From Nonomuraea rubra (lineage in GTDB: Bacteria > Actinomycetota > Actinomycetes > Streptosporangiales > Streptosporangiaceae), in contig NZ_JACHMI010000001.1 of assembly GCF_014207985.1 (NCBI RefSeq), forward strand, positions 5,687,001 to 5,751,000: a stretch of DNA of 64,000 nt, given 5' to 3'. Below are positions 1 to 11,378 of this stretch, one piece after another. The notes beneath the pieces were generated by a model. That model was not told the DNA's origin and ran no database searches. It worked only from the letters and a program-made list of their open reading frames with translations. The position numbers were made by a program, and so were the translations under genes. How positions within the stretch are numbered: position 1 is the stretch's first letter; every line of letters begins with the position of its first letter.

Positions 1-1990
1 TGTCGGTCCACTGCAGGGCCAGGCCGCCGTCGGCGGTGGACATGTCCCGGATGCCGAGGGCGAGCCCGCTGGCCGCGTTGACCAGCCGGAAGCTCGCCGC
101 GCCGCCGCCGGTGTTCCAGTAGACGACGTAGTTGTGGCCGTGGGCGTCGTAGAACGGGCGCAGGTTGACGGACGCGCCGCTCGCGGTGGCGGTGAAGGCC
201 AGGGACGAGGTGCTGGTCCGGGTGATCGAGGAGGGGGTCAGGGTCGGGGCCGAGGACAGGCTCGTGTCGCCGTAGTCGCCGGACAGCACGACCGGGCCGT
301 AGGTGACGGCCTGCACGCCGGGGTTGTCGTTGGCGGCCCTCATGACCACCCGCATGGGCAGCCGTACGGTCACGGTGTCGCCCGGCGTCCACGATCGGGT
401 GAGGTCGGCGTAGGTGCCGGGGGTGGTGGCGAGGTCCTGCTGGGCTCCGTTGACGCTGATCGTCGCGCCCTGGGTCCAGGACGGGATGCGGATGCGCATC
501 GTCCACGATCCGCTCGCGTTGCCGGTGACCTGGAGCGAGGTGGTGTCGCCGACCGGGTAGGAGGTGGTCTGGGTGACGGTGATGCCGCGCCGGCTCCAGT
601 CGAGGGTGGAGGGCACGAACAGGTTCACGAACAGCGTGGTGCCGTTGTGGAAGTAGATCGAGTCCATCAGCTTGGTGTTGGTCTCGATCCCGGTGCCCTG
701 GCAGCACCAGAAGGAGTTGTAGTCGGTGCTCCAGGTGCCGCCGCCCCAGGCCGGGCCGACCCCTCGCCGCCCGCCGGGGTTGAGCGGGGTGAAGTAGGTG
801 ACGTGCCCGCGCGCGTCGGCCGGGTTCTGCTGCCCGATGAGGTGGTTGAGCAGGGCGTTCTCGTAGTAGTCGAAGTAGTCGGCGCGCGACGGCGACAGCA
901 GCCACAGCTCCCGGGTGAGCTTGAGCATGTTGTAGGTGTTGCACGCCTCGCCGGTGTCCCTGGCCAGGTGGGCGGCGATCGCGTTGGGGGCGCGGAAGTG
1001 CTCGGCCTGGCTGTTGGAGCCGTTGACGTACGTGTGCGCGCCGACCGTGATGGACCAGGCGTTGGCGGCGATGTCGCGGTAACGGGTGGTGCCCGTCGCC
1101 TTGTACTCCCGGGCCGCCCCGATCCACTTGGGCACCTGCGTGTTGGCGTGCAGTCCGTTGAGCCGGTCCTGGTTCGCGGCCAGCGGGTCGAACACGGCGG
1201 CGTGGTCGAACCGCTGGGCCGTGGCCAGCCAGCGGGAGTCGCCGGTCAGCTGGTACAGGTCCGTCAGCACGGCGTTCATGCCGCCGAACTCGGTGCCGAG
1301 CATGGCCTGCATCTGGCTCGTGCTCAGCCGTGACGTGCGGGCGTCCACCCACCCCGCCAGGGCCAGCAGGACGGTCCTGGCCTGGTTGCCGCCGATCAGC
1401 CGCCAGACGTCCAGCAGCCCGGCCAGGGTCTTGTGGATGCAGTAGTACGGCACGTTGCCGTTGCTCAGCGTGCGGTTCTCCACGGCCGTGATGTCCGACT
1501 CCGGGAAACCGGACAGGTATCCGCCGCTGAACCCGGCGGCGCCGTTGTTGGCCTGGCACTTGGCCAGCTCGGCCACCATGTAGGTGGCCTTGTCCCGGCA
1601 GGTGGTGTCGCCGAGCACCGCGTACGCCTGCGCCCACGCCGTCAGGAAGTGGCCCTGCATGTGGGACCGGAACGGGAAGCTCGGCGCGTCCCAGCCGCCG
1701 TTGGCCGCCGCGCCGCCGGTGGACAGGCGGTGGTTGGCCCGGAAGACGTACAGCAGCCGGTCGACATCGACGAAGCGCAGATAGCTCAGCGTGCGGTTCT
1801 GGTTGTCCAGCCAGCGGCCGGAGGTCAGCCGGACCTGGCCGAGGTCGAACTCGTAGGCTGACACGCCGAGGTCGGGCCTGGCCCAGGGGAGCGCGGCCAG
1901 GGCGGGGGACGCGCCGGCCACCTGGCCGGTGACCGAGAGCGCGGCGGTGGCTCCAGTGGCCTGAAGGAACTGACGACGGCTCAAGGACAT
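1..1990 (-). CDS. Secreted GH127-like beta-L-arabinofuranosidase (3' end outside window)
   Basis: Probable exo-acting glycosidase releasing beta-L-arabinofuranose from plant glycoproteins or arabinan side chains, exported folded by the Tat system. The N-terminus has a twin-arginine motif (SRRQFLQATGA) followed by a hydrophobic stretch and an ALA-type cleavage region. Family GH127/DUF1680 is recognised by an E-x-C pair in GEACNTYNM and by the WCCQGTGIE motif; in the characterised enzyme HypBA1 the equivalent Glu and Cys residues bind zinc and supply the nucleophile. The start is set by AAGGAG five bases upstream of the ATG. About 663 codons are visible with no stop, so a C-terminal module, probably carbohydrate-binding, lies outside the window. 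A TGTTAGCGATAACA palindrome lies 27 bases upstream, suggesting control by an arabinose-type LacI regulator. Family assignment is strong; exact substrate is inferred. Confidence 0.85.
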   Translation of the reverse strand, partial: MSLSRRQFLQATGATAALSVTGQVAGASPALAALPWARPDLGVSAYEFDLGQVRLTSGRWLDNQNRTLSYLRFVDVDRLLYVFRANHRLSTGGAAANGGWDAPSFPFRSHMQGHFLTAWAQAYAVLGDTTCRDKATYMVAELAKCQANNGAAGFSGGYLSGFPESDITAVENRTLSNGNVPYYCIHKTLAGLLDVWRLIGGNQARTVLLALAGWVDARTSRLSTSQMQAMLGTEFGGMNAVLTDLYQLTGDSRWLATAQRFDHAAVFDPLAANQDRLNGLHANTQVPKWIGAAREYKATGTTRYRDIAANAWSITVGAHTYVNGSNSQAEHFRAPNAIAAHLARDTGEACNTYNMLKLTRELWLLSPSRADYFDYYENALLNHLIGQQNPADARGHVTYFTPLNPGGRRGVGPAWGGGTWSTDYNSFWCCQGTGIETNTKLMDSIYFHNGTTLFVNLFVPSTLDWSRRGITVTQTTSYPVGDTTSLQVTGNASGSWTMRIRIPSWTQGATISVNGAQQDLATTPGTYADLTRSWTPGDTVTVRLPMRVVMRAANDNPGVQAVTYGPVVLSGDYGDTSLSSAPTLTPSSITRTSTSSLAFTATASGASVNLRPFYDAHGHNYVVYWNTGGGAASFRLVNAASGLALGIRDMSTADGGLALQWTD

Positions 1991-2016
1991 GTGGACTCCT
2001 TGGCTTCCCTAGGTGG

Positions 2017-2030
2017 TGTTAGCGATAACA
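2017..2030. promoter_or_regulatory. LacI/AraR-type operator (TGTTAGCGATAACA)
   Basis: Near-palindrome 27 bases upstream of the GH127 start codon. It differs at one base from the perfect copy at 2205-2222. The core resembles the ATGTWAGCGCTNACAT motif I recall for the LacI-type arabinose repressor AraR of Corynebacterium. Its position next to the start codon fits repression of the arabinofuranosidase gene. Confidence 0.65.
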
Positions 2031-2204
2031 ATCAGTCGATGACGTCACCGGGGACCTCACGTCCCGCCGGTCGGAGGAGCTGATCGAGCCGGATGCGCGG
2101 GGAACCGGCCGCACCGGTGACGGACGGCGCGGCTGTTGCCCGGACGGCCTTGCGAACTGCCTGCGGCTCAGGACCACGGGATTCCCTTCGGAGGCGACGA
2201 GCTT

Positions 2205-2222
2205 ATTGTTAGCGCTAACAAT
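2205..2222. promoter_or_regulatory. Perfect 18-bp palindrome, LacI/AraR-type operator
   Basis: ATTGTTAGCGCTAACAAT is its own reverse complement and has the central CG typical of LacI-family operators. It lies between the two divergent glycosidase genes, about 215 bases upstream of the GH127 start and 600 upstream of the GH95 start. Variants of the same sequence occur at 2017, 7232, 39148 and 44508. Confidence 0.75.
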
Positions 2223-2373
2223 CGCGGTGCGGTGAGGGCGTTGTCGCGGAGTACATCCGACGGTTCGACCTGGCGTCAACGAGGGGGAGCCCCTGCCGAC
2301 CCGGGCGCTGCCGCCGGAACGCCTTCTCGCCTGGAGTTTCGTCTCCATGGAGATCACGGCGCACCGCCCGTGC

Positions 2374-2390
2374 CTGTGAAAGTTTCACAG
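2374..2390. promoter_or_regulatory. Perfect inverted repeat of the GAAA-N-TTTC class
   Basis: CTGTGAAAGTTTCACAG is an 8-bp perfect inverted repeat around one central base. The GAAANTTTC core recurs at 7437-7445, 44274-44282 and 44313-44321, always in intergenic DNA. Palindromes of this kind are known in front of Streptomyces xylanase genes, so a xylan or xylobiose-responsive regulator is a reasonable guess. Confidence 0.65.
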
Positions 2391-2819
2391 AAGGCGCCGC
2401 TTGGCAACAGATAACTTGCGAGAGATCCGAGGTTAAGTTGCTGAGAGTCGCGGATGCGGTGATGTGCCCGCACTGCCCGGACGGCAGGTCCTCCTGGTCG
2501 CTGAGGGCGATTCGCGCCCGTTCGCCCAGGCCGGTCCGGGCGGTGTCGCGCCGTTTCTGATCTGGTGAAACGCACACGCCGGCGGAGCGTGCGGCGCCGC
2601 TCGCCGTCGTCCGCGGTGGCGGCGGCACCGAGCCGCAGTCGCCGTACGAACGGGTTGATCTTAGTTAAGTTTCTTCGGGCGAATGGTTGACGAGCCGCGT
2701 CAGAGGCCCTTACCTTCCTCCAGGAAGTCGGCCGAGACCTCGTTCACACCACCCCCGTCACAGCGGAAGCGCTCTCGTGCCAGAGGCCGCCCGCGACCCT
2801 CTAGGGAACGAGAAGCGAG

Positions 2820-5666
2820 ATGTCCGATCTATCGCGAAGGCAAGTACTGAGATTCGGCGCGGCCGGTGCCGGAGCCGCGATGGTGCCGCTGCCCTGGACG
2901 GCCGCCGCCCGGGCCGCCTCGGCGCCCCCCGCGGAGGTGCGCGCCGCGAACGACCTGGCCCTGTGGTACGACGAGAGCGCCGGCACGGACTGGCTGAGAG
3001 CGCTGCCGATCGGCAACGGCCGCCTGGGCGCCATGGTGTTCGGCAACGCCGGCACCGAGCGGCTGCAGCTCAACGAGGACACCGTCTGGGCGGGCGGCCC
3101 CTACGATCAGAGCAACCCCCGAGGGGCGGCGGCGCTGGGGCAGATCCGGCAACTGGTCTTCCAGAACCAGTGGGACCAGGCGCAGGCGCTGATCGACCAG
3201 AACATGCGCGGCACCCCCGCCGGCCAGCTCGCCTACCAGACCGTCGGTGACCTGCGGCTCGCCTTCGGCAGCACCACCGGCGTCTCGGAGTACAACCGGT
3301 ACCTGGACCTCACCACGGCGACCACGGCCGTGTCCTACCTGCAGAACGGGGTGCGCTACCGGCGCGAGGCGCTGGCGAGCGCGCCGGACCAGGTGATCGC
3401 CATCCGCCTGACCGCCGACAGGCCCGGCTCGATCACCTTCTCCGCGACGTTCGACAGCCCGCAGCGGACGACGCGCACCAGCCCGGACGGGACCACCGTG
3501 GCACTCGACGGCATCTCGGGCGACATGGAAGGCGTGGCCGGCTCCGTCAGGTTCCTCGCCCTGGCCCGGGCCGTCGCCGAGGGCGGCACTGTCACCAGCT
3601 CCGGCGGCACGCTGCAGGTGCGCGGCGCCGACAGCGTGACGGTGCTGATCTCCATCGGCTCCAGCTACCTCGGCTTCCGCGATGTCAGCGGCGACTACCA
3701 GGGCATCGCCCGGCGCCATCTCGACGCCGCGGCCGGCCGGGCGTACGACGACCTGCGCGGCCGGCACCTCGCCGACTACCAGCGGCTGTTCGGGCGCACG
3801 ACGCTCGACCTCGGCCGCACCGCGGCCGCCGACCAGCCGACCGACGTGCGGATCGCGCAGCACGCGAGCACCGACGATCCGCAGTTCTCGGCGCTGCTGT
3901 TCCAGTTCGGCCGCTACCTGCTGATCTCCTCCTCGCGGCCGGGCACCCAACCGGCCAACCTGCAGGGCATCTGGAACGATTCGCTGACGCCGGCGTGGGA
4001 CTCCAAATACACCATCAACGCCAACCTGCCGATGAACTACTGGCCGGCCGACACCACGAACCTGGCGGAATGCTACGAGCCGGTGTTCAGGATGATCGAC
4101 GACCTCGCGGTCAGCGGCGCCCGTACGGCCCGGGTGCAGTACAACGCCGGTGGCTGGGTGACCCACCACAACACCGACGCCTGGCGGGGGACGTCGGTCG
4201 TGGACGGCGCGTTCTGGGGCATGTGGCAGACCGGCGGCGCGTGGCTGGCCACCCTGGTCTGGGACCACTACACCTTCACCGGCGACCTGGAGTTCCTCCG
4301 GCGGCACTACCCGGCCATGAAGGGCGCCGCGCAGTTCTTCCTCGACACCCTCGTGCAGGAACCGAGCCTCGGCTATCTGGTCACGAACCCGTCGAACTCC
4401 CCCGAACTGGCCCACCACGCGGGTGTCAGCGTCTGTGCCGGCCCCACGATGGACAACCAGATCCTGCGTGACCTGTTCGACGGCTGCGCCAAGGCCGCTC
4501 AGGCGCTCGGCGTCGACGCCGACCTCCGGACGCGCGTCCTGGCCGCCCGGGATCGGCTCCCCCCGATGAAGACCGGCTCGCGCGGCAACATCCAGGAGTG
4601 GCTGTACGACTGGATCGAGCCCGAGACGAACCACCGGCACGTCTCCCACCTCTACGGCCTGCACCCCAGCAACCAGATCACCAGACGCGGCACCCCGGCC
4701 CTGTACAACGCCGCGCGGCGCACCCTCGAACTGCGCGGCGACGACGGCACCGGCTGGTCGCTCGCCTGGAAGATCAACTACTGGGCGCGCCTGGAGGAAG
4801 GCGGCCGGGCGCACGCGCTGCTCCGCCTCCTGGTGCGGACGGACCGGCTCGCGCCGAACCTGTTCGACCTGCATCCCCCGTTCCAGATCGACGGCAACTT
4901 CGGCGCCACATCCGGCATCGCCGAGATGCTTCTGCACAGCCACACCGGCGAGCTGCACGTGCTGCCGGCCCTGCCGCCCGCCTGGCCGAACGGCAAGGTG
5001 CAAGGTCTCCGGGGACGCGGCGGTTACACCGTGGACGTGACCTGGAGATCCGGCGCGGCCACCGAAGTCCTCGTCACCTTCGACCGCAACGCGACGGTCA
5101 ACGTCCGCAGCCGCTCGTTCACCGGGACCCTCCAGGTGACCGACACCACGACCAGCGGCACCGTCACCGTCACCAGACCCGAGCCTGACGTCATCACCCT
5201 GACCGGCCAGGCCGGCCGCACCTACCGCACCACGGTCTCCGCCCCACCGGCCACCACCTACGTCCGCGTCGCCAACGTCACCACCGGCCTCGTCCTGGAC
5301 AGCGGAGGCAACGTCGCCTCCGGCTCGAACCTCAAGCAGTGGAACTGGGACGGCAGCACCAACCTGCAGTGGCAGCTCGTGGACCTGGGCAGCGGCTGGT
5401 ACCGCATGGTCAACCGCACCAACGGCATGGTCATCGACAGCTGGGGCAACACCGCCAACGGCGCCGTCGCCCGGCAGGCGGCGTGGAACGGCGGCGACAA
5501 CCAGCAGTGGCGCCTCAACGCGGTGAGCGGCGGGCGTTACCAGATCATCAACCGGGGCACGGGGACCGCTCTGGACGGGATGGGCAACGGCACCGCCGGC
5601 TCCACCGTGGCGATGTGGGCGCCCAACAGCAGCACCAACAACCAATGGACCATCACGCCGGTGTGA
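2820..5666 (+). CDS. Secreted GH95 alpha-L-fucosidase/galactosidase with C-terminal ricin-type module
   Basis: Inverting exo-glycosidase of family GH95, which removes terminal alpha-L-fucose or alpha-L-galactose from xyloglucan and similar side chains. Residues 1-35 form a Tat signal ([12 protein letters not shown]). The N-terminal family signature ([14 protein letters not shown], then [13 protein letters not shown]) runs from about residue 61. The catalytic set of the family is intact: the Asn pair in INAN (N400, N402), a Glu in IQEW (E593) and an Asp in QIDGNFG (D691). Residues about 815-948 form a ricin/CBM13-like trefoil with three QxW-type repeats. This trefoil is clearly divergent from the homogeneous CBM13 copies elsewhere in the window. 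The gene is monocistronic, ending in a strong hairpin shared with the convergent esterase gene. Fucose versus galactose specificity cannot be decided from sequence. Confidence 0.87.
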   Translation: MSDLSRRQVLRFGAAGAGAAMVPLPWTAAARAASAPPAEVRAANDLALWYDESAGTDWLRALPIGNGRLGAMVFGNAGTERLQLNEDTVWAGGPYDQSNPRGAAALGQIRQLVFQNQWDQAQALIDQNMRGTPAGQLAYQTVGDLRLAFGSTTGVSEYNRYLDLTTATTAVSYLQNGVRYRREALASAPDQVIAIRLTADRPGSITFSATFDSPQRTTRTSPDGTTVALDGISGDMEGVAGSVRFLALARAVAEGGTVTSSGGTLQVRGADSVTVLISIGSSYLGFRDVSGDYQGIARRHLDAAAGRAYDDLRGRHLADYQRLFGRTTLDLGRTAAADQPTDVRIAQHASTDDPQFSALLFQFGRYLLISSSRPGTQPANLQGIWNDSLTPAWDSKYTINANLPMNYWPADTTNLAECYEPVFRMIDDLAVSGARTARVQYNAGGWVTHHNTDAWRGTSVVDGAFWGMWQTGGAWLATLVWDHYTFTGDLEFLRRHYPAMKGAAQFFLDTLVQEPSLGYLVTNPSNSPELAHHAGVSVCAGPTMDNQILRDLFDGCAKAAQALGVDADLRTRVLAARDRLPPMKTGSRGNIQEWLYDWIEPETNHRHVSHLYGLHPSNQITRRGTPALYNAARRTLELRGDDGTGWSLAWKINYWARLEEGGRAHALLRLLVRTDRLAPNLFDLHPPFQIDGNFGATSGIAEMLLHSHTGELHVLPALPPAWPNGKVQGLRGRGGYTVDVTWRSGAATEVLVTFDRNATVNVRSRSFTGTLQVTDTTTSGTVTVTRPEPDVITLTGQAGRTYRTTVSAPPATTYVRVANVTTGLVLDSGGNVASGSNLKQWNWDGSTNLQWQLVDLGSGWYRMVNRTNGMVIDSWGNTANGAVARQAAWNGGDNQQWRLNAVSGGRYQIINRGTGTALDGMGNGTAGSTVAMWAPNSSTNNQWTITPV

Positions 5667-5669
5667 CGG

Positions 5670-5702
5670 CCGCCCCCCGGGACGAGCGGTGCCGGGGGGC
5701 GG
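5670..5702. terminator. Bidirectional terminator hairpin
   Basis: An 11-bp perfect GC-rich stem (5670-5680 pairing with 5692-5702) with an 11-base loop sits 3 bases past the GH95 stop and 27 bases past the stop of the convergent esterase gene. There is no T-run, as is usual in actinobacteria. Confidence 0.7.
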
Positions 5703-5729
5703 GTGGGTCCGCCATGGCGGGCACGGACG

Positions 5730-7217
<1,488 letters not shown>

Positions 7218-7231
7218 TTACCGGGCCGCTG

Positions 7232-7245
7232 TGTTAACGCTCACT
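7232..7245. promoter_or_regulatory. Degenerate LacI/AraR-type operator
   Basis: TGTTAACGCTCACT matches the perfect palindrome TGTTAGCGCTAACA at 11 of 14 positions. It lies about 170 bases upstream of the esterase start. Weakest member of the set of five. Confidence 0.45.
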
Positions 7246-7434
7246 CAAGGCCGCCTCCGTCGGTTCTCCCTTCTTTCCGGCGGCTGATGGCGATGGTGCA
7301 GCGGAGCAAATCCGATCGTGACAAGAGCTGTCAAGGCCCGGCCCGCCCGGCGTCCGGGGCCCCCGCCCGGGCGGACGTGGCCGCCCCTCCGCCTGACCAG
7401 GACAAGCCACCGGGGCCGCCGCGGACCGGTGACG

Positions 7435-7447
7435 ATGAAACTTTCAT
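7435..7447. promoter_or_regulatory. GAAA-N-TTTC palindrome
   Basis: ATGAAACTTTCAT is a perfect 6-bp inverted repeat around one base. It has the same core as the sites at 2374 and 44274-44321. The nearest gene it could control is the leftward esterase gene. Confidence 0.55.
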
Positions 7448-7486
7448 GCCGGAGCGGCGGCCGGCCTCGGACGGGGAGCGATCGGG

Positions 7487-8257
7487 CTAACGCTGCAGGC
7501 GTACGGGATCGGCCGTTCCGCTGCGGCGCACGATCCAGGCCTCGGTGATGTGCTGGAACATCGCCTCGGCGGCACCCTCGGGGTCGTGGGCGGCGATGCG
7601 CTCGTAGATGCGGCGATGGCCCAGGTTCGACGCCACGCACAGGGCCCGCTCGGTCCGGCCCAGGTACCGGGCGGTGTTGACGACCTGGCCTTCCAGCGAC
7701 CGCACGACGCCACGCGCGATGCGGTTGTCCGATGCCCGCATGATCGTGTCGTGGAAGGCGCGGTCGCTCTCGGCGTACGTGACCGGGTCGTCCACGAGGC
7801 CGTCCATCTGGTCCACCAGGGCACGCAGCCGTTCGATGGTGTCGGGCCCGGCCAGGCGGGCGGCGACGTTGGCCATGTCGGACTCCAGCACGCGCCGCGT
7901 GACGACGAGGTCGTCCAGGATCGCCAGGCTCTCGTCCTCGGCGATGGTCGCGGTGAGGACGAGCTCGTCGAGCATGTCCCACGTCGCCGGCGGGGTCACC
8001 ATGGTGCCTGAGCCCTGGCGGACCTGCACCAGCCCCTTCTCCTGAAGGATCTTGACGGCCTCCCGCACGACGGTGCGGCTCACGGAGAACGCCTCGCACA
8101 GGGCGGGCTCGGGAGGCAACGCGGTCCCCGGCGGGTGCACCCCGCGCACGATGCGCTCCACCAGCTCGGCCGTCACCGCTCGGGCGAGACTCGCCGGGCG
8201 GCGTACCCAGGCCGGTTGCGCCGGGACACTGCCGGCTGATTCCTGCGATGCCGTCAT
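7487..8257 (-). CDS. GntR family (FadR subfamily) transcriptional regulator
   Basis: Cytoplasmic repressor of 256 residues. The N-terminal winged helix (about residues 22-88) contains the recognition segment SVSRTVVREAVKILQEKGLV and the wing (VRQGSGTMV). The C-terminal all-helical FCD/FadR ligand domain has the metal-site pattern with D...FH (SDRAFHDTIM) and later His residues (NLGHRRI, FQHITEA). It is divergent from the 8378-12551 sugar-uptake and dehydratase operon with 120 bases between them. FadR-type GntR proteins next to sugar-acid dehydratases commonly respond to the sugar acid, so this is its likely repressor. A GGAGG four bases before the ATG supports the start. Confidence 0.85.
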   Translation of the reverse strand: MTASQESAGSVPAQPAWVRRPASLARAVTAELVERIVRGVHPPGTALPPEPALCEAFSVSRTVVREAVKILQEKGLVQVRQGSGTMVTPPATWDMLDELVLTATIAEDESLAILDDLVVTRRVLESDMANVAARLAGPDTIERLRALVDQMDGLVDDPVTYAESDRAFHDTIMRASDNRIARGVVRSLEGQVVNTARYLGRTERALCVASNLGHRRIYERIAAHDPEGAAEAMFQHITEAWIVRRSGTADPVRLQR

Positions 8258-8304
8258 TTCGCCTCCGGTGACCTGGCGAGCAGTATACGCGACCCCCTCT
8301 TGCC

Positions 8305-8318
8305 GTCAGACGTCATAC
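8305..8318. promoter_or_regulatory. Tandem GTNNNAC cores, candidate FadR-type GntR operator
   Basis: GTCAGACGTCATAC contains two abutting GT-N3-AC cores. This is the half-site geometry typical of FadR-subfamily GntR operators. It lies between the divergent GntR gene and the ABC operon, 60 bases before the lipoprotein start codon, so it could repress both. Confidence 0.5.
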
Positions 8319-8377
8319 GAATTACGTTTGCGGGCAGTCGGCCGGATCCGGCGGCCACTCCCGGGAAGCGGGCAACG

Positions 8378-9655
8378 ATGAAGCAGCGAGCGTTATGGTC
8401 GGCTCTGATGATCGCGGCACTGGCCCTGGCCGGCTGCGGGAGCGCCACCCGGACGGAGTCCCCGTCCGGGGAAGCGCAGCAGAAGCAGCAGAAGCTGGTG
8501 GTGTGGGACTGGAAGTCCGGTGAACCGGTCGCCGCGGCCTACATCGAGCAGGCCAAGGCGGACTTCGCCAGGCGGCACCCGGGGGTCACCGTCGAGTTCG
8601 TCGCCCAGCCGTTCGACCAGTACTACACCCTGCTCGGCACGGCGATCCAGGCCGGCAAGGGGCCCGACGTCATGCTCTTCAACGGAGGGGGCCAGATCCG
8701 CGACCGGGCCGGCGCGCTCCTCCCGCTGGACCGGTACGTGGCCGAGGACAGGAGCCGGCTGGCGGGCTGGGACGCGTTCAGCAAGGACGGCAAGGTCTAC
8801 GCCGCCCCGGTGACGCTGCAGGGGCACCCGATCTACTACAACAAGGCGCTCTACGAGCAGGCCGGCCTCGACCCGGCCACCCCGCCCAGGACCTGGAGCG
8901 AGTTCCTCAGCGGCTGCGCCGCCATCAAGAAGGCGACCGGGGCCGCCTGCTTCGCGCTCGGCAACAAGGAGGGCTTCGGCATCCAGTTCTTCCTGTCGGG
9001 CCTCGGGTCCGGCGTCCTCACACCCCAGGAGTACGACGACTGGATCGCCGGCAAGCGCGACTGGGCCTCCCCCGGCGTGAAGCGGATCTTCGAGCTGTGG
9101 AAGGACGCCGGCGACAAGGGGCTGAACAACGACGGCGCCAACTCCACCGCGATGTTCACCGACGTGTTCCGGGTCTTCGAGACCGGCAAGGCCGCTCACA
9201 TCATCGGCCTGATGTCGGACATCGGGCACTGGAACGACTTCAAGGAGTTCCTGCCGCCCGACAAGATCGGCGTCATGCAGGCTCCGGTCGTCACCGACGG
9301 GGCCACCCCCGGCCTCCCGTACGACGGCGGCATCGGCTACGCGGTCGCGAAGTGGACGAAGGCCCCCGACCTGGCCGCCGACCTGGTGCGGTCCCTGACC
9401 TCGACCGGCGCCCTGACGGCGTTCTACGCCAAGGCCGGCGCGATCGCGTCCGACACGACGATCGACGTCTCGCAGGCCGGCCCGGCCGTCGCCACGATCG
9501 CCTCCGCGATCAAGACCGGCAAGCCCGCCCTGCACGTGGCACTGTCCTCCAAGACCCTCGACGTGATGGGCAGGCTGTCCCAGCAGCTCCTCAGCGGGTC
9601 GACCACCGTGGACAAGGCGCTGGAGCAGCTGGCCGCCTCCGACCGGAAGGGCTGA
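8378..9655 (+). CDS. Sugar ABC transporter substrate-binding lipoprotein
   Basis: Extracytoplasmic solute-binding protein of family 1 (MalE-like), 425 residues, lipid-anchored and delivering an oligosaccharide or sugar acid to the two permeases encoded next. The start chosen gives a type II signal peptide ending in LALAGC (lipobox, Cys at about residue 20); a longer in-frame start at 8300 would bury this signal. The mature part opens with KLVVWDWKSGEPV, typical of the family. It is the first gene of an operon: the next permease begins four bases after the stop. No ATP-binding protein is encoded here, so a shared MsiK-type ATPase elsewhere is likely. The enolase-superfamily enzyme at the operon end suggests a uronate or aldonate-containing ligand. 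Confidence 0.85.
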   Translation: MKQRALWSALMIAALALAGCGSATRTESPSGEAQQKQQKLVVWDWKSGEPVAAAYIEQAKADFARRHPGVTVEFVAQPFDQYYTLLGTAIQAGKGPDVMLFNGGGQIRDRAGALLPLDRYVAEDRSRLAGWDAFSKDGKVYAAPVTLQGHPIYYNKALYEQAGLDPATPPRTWSEFLSGCAAIKKATGAACFALGNKEGFGIQFFLSGLGSGVLTPQEYDDWIAGKRDWASPGVKRIFELWKDAGDKGLNNDGANSTAMFTDVFRVFETGKAAHIIGLMSDIGHWNDFKEFLPPDKIGVMQAPVVTDGATPGLPYDGGIGYAVAKWTKAPDLAADLVRSLTSTGALTAFYAKAGAIASDTTIDVSQAGPAVATIASAIKTGKPALHVALSSKTLDVMGRLSQQLLSGSTTVDKALEQLAASDRKG

Positions 9656-9659
9656 CCGC

Positions 9660-10550
9660 GTGCGGATCGCGGGGCCGTCGATCCGCCAGGCGCGCGCCGA
9701 GCGCCTGGCGCCCTATGTCCTGGTCGCCCCTGCCGTACTGATCATCGTGGCGCTGCGGCTGTGGCCGTTGGCCCTGGGCGTCAACTTCTCCTTCACCGGC
9801 GACGGCGAGCTCAACGGCACCCCCGTCGGGCCGGCCAACTACCTGGAGCTGACCGGCGACCCGCTGTTCCGCATCGCGCTGCGCAACGTCGGGCTGCTGG
9901 TGCTGCTCCTGCCCCTGGCGGTGGCGATCCCGGGCCTGCTCGCGACCTTCATCTACCTGCGCGTGCCCGGCCACCGGGTCTACCGCAGTGTCTACTTCTT
10001 CCCGGCGGTGCTCTCACCGGTGATCGTCGGCGCGATCTTCAACCTCATGCTCGGGTACGACGGCCCGCTGAACTCCCTCCTGGGGGCGATGGGCGCCGGC
10101 CCCGTCGACTGGCTCGGCGATCCGGGCATCGCCATGTTCACGGTCGTCGGCGTGCACGTCTGGGCGACGTTCGGGATGGCCCTGGTGGTGTTCCTCGCGG
10201 GATTCAGCACCCTGGACGCCTCGCTGCTGGACGCCGCCCGCGTGGACGGCGCGTCGCTCGGCCGGACCATCTGGCACGTGATCATCCCGAGCCTGACCCG
10301 TACCATCCAGTTCGTCTTCGTGACGACGATGATCGGAATGCTGACGTCCATGTTCGGCCTGCTCTTCGTCATGACCAGCGGAGGCCCGGAGGGGTCCACC
10401 TACCTGCCGGAGTACTACATCTGGCACCAGCAGGGACAGATGAACCGGCCGGCGCTCGCCTCGGCCGCCTCGACGGTGCTCTTCGTCGTGATGCTCGTGG
10501 TGGGGCTCCTGCAGATCACGCTGCTCCGCCGCGCGGGGAGGCAGGACTGA
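9660..10550 (+). CDS. Sugar ABC transporter permease, MalF type
   Basis: Inner-membrane permease of 296 residues starting at a GTG four bases after the binding-protein stop. It shows six predicted membrane segments and the cytoplasmic EAA loop (SLLDAARVDGASLGRTIWHV, about residues 186-205) that docks the ATPase. The next permease overlaps its stop by one base, indicating translational coupling. Confidence 0.85.
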   Translation: MRIAGPSIRQARAERLAPYVLVAPAVLIIVALRLWPLALGVNFSFTGDGELNGTPVGPANYLELTGDPLFRIALRNVGLLVLLLPLAVAIPGLLATFIYLRVPGHRVYRSVYFFPAVLSPVIVGAIFNLMLGYDGPLNSLLGAMGAGPVDWLGDPGIAMFTVVGVHVWATFGMALVVFLAGFSTLDASLLDAARVDGASLGRTIWHVIIPSLTRTIQFVFVTTMIGMLTSMFGLLFVMTSGGPEGSTYLPEYYIWHQQGQMNRPALASAASTVLFVVMLVVGLLQITLLRRAGRQD

Positions 10551-11377
10551 TGCCCGGGGCGCGCCTGGCCAGGTGGGCGGCCGCCGTTCCGATGGCCGGT
10601 CTCGCGCTGGCGACGATCTATCCCCTCGTGTTCACCGCCAACGTCGCGATGAAGACCCGTCGCGACTACATCCTCGACCGGTTCTCCCCGGCGGGCTCCC
10701 TGCGCTGGGACAACCTCGCCGAGGCGTGGACCGGTGCCGGGATGGCGCGGTACTTCGTCAACTCGTTCGTCGTCGTCGCCTGCGCCGTGGCGCTGCTGCT
10801 CCTGCTGGGGTCGATGGCGGGCTTCGCGCTGGCCCGGCTGCGCTTCCGCGGGTCCTCGGTGATCTTCCTGGGCTGTCTCGCGGGGCTGTTCATCCCGTTC
10901 CAGGTCATCATGGTCCCGCTCACCCGGGTCATGGCCGACAGCGGGCTCATCGACACCTATCCGGGGCTGATCCTGGCCTACGTCGCCCAGTACCTCCCGT
11001 TCACCGTCTTCCTGATGACCAGCCACTACCGGACCATCCCGGCGGAGATCGTCGACGCGGCCAGGATCGACGGCAACACGGTGTACGGCGTCTACCGGCG
11101 GATCATGCTCCCGCTGGGCGTGCCGGCACTGCTGTCGGTCGGCATCCTCGACGCTCTGTTCTGCTGGAACGACGTGCTCATCGCCCTGCTCATGATGCCG
11201 TCGCCGGAGCACCGCACCCTCATGATCGGGGTCAACGCCCTGCGCGGGCAGTACTCCGACGACATCCCCACCTTCGCCTCGGGTGTCCTGATCGCCGCGG
11301 TGCCCGTGCTGATGATCTATCTGTTCCTCCAGCGCCAGATCACCGACGGCGTCACCGCCGGTTCCACGAAAGGCTGA
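10550..11377 (+). CDS. Sugar ABC transporter permease, MalG type
   Basis: Second membrane subunit of the importer, 275 residues. The ATG overlaps the preceding stop (TGATG). Membrane segments flank a clear EAA loop (EIVDAARIDGNTVYGVYRRI) followed by the LPLGVPAL stretch typical of MalG proteins. It forms a heterodimer with the MalF-type subunit. One base separates its stop from the following dehydratase gene. Confidence 0.85.
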   Translation: MPGARLARWAAAVPMAGLALATIYPLVFTANVAMKTRRDYILDRFSPAGSLRWDNLAEAWTGAGMARYFVNSFVVVACAVALLLLLGSMAGFALARLRFRGSSVIFLGCLAGLFIPFQVIMVPLTRVMADSGLIDTYPGLILAYVAQYLPFTVFLMTSHYRTIPAEIVDAARIDGNTVYGVYRRIMLPLGVPALLSVGILDALFCWNDVLIALLMMPSPEHRTLMIGVNALRGQYSDDIPTFASGVLIAAVPVLMIYLFLQRQITDGVTAGSTKG

Positions 11378-11378
11378 C

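Larger units (their letters stand above)
1991..2819. other. Divergent regulatory region between GH127 and GH95 genes
   Basis: This 829-base stretch carries no convincing gene; the ORFs present overlap each other on both strands and resemble no family I know. It contains two LacI-type palindromes (2017-2030 and 2205-2222), one GAAA-N-TTTC palindrome (2374-2390), and a possible promoter for the rightward gene, TTGACG at 2688-2693 with TACCTT at 2712-2717. Its length and number of sites suggest independent control of the two divergent glycosidase genes. Confidence 0.6.

Noticed and set aside
2829..5645. Very long open frame antisense to the GH95 gene
   Set aside because: High-GC codon bias produces long shadow frames on the opposite strand; its protein is Val/Gly/Arg/His-rich with no family motif, while the sense strand has complete GH95 signatures.
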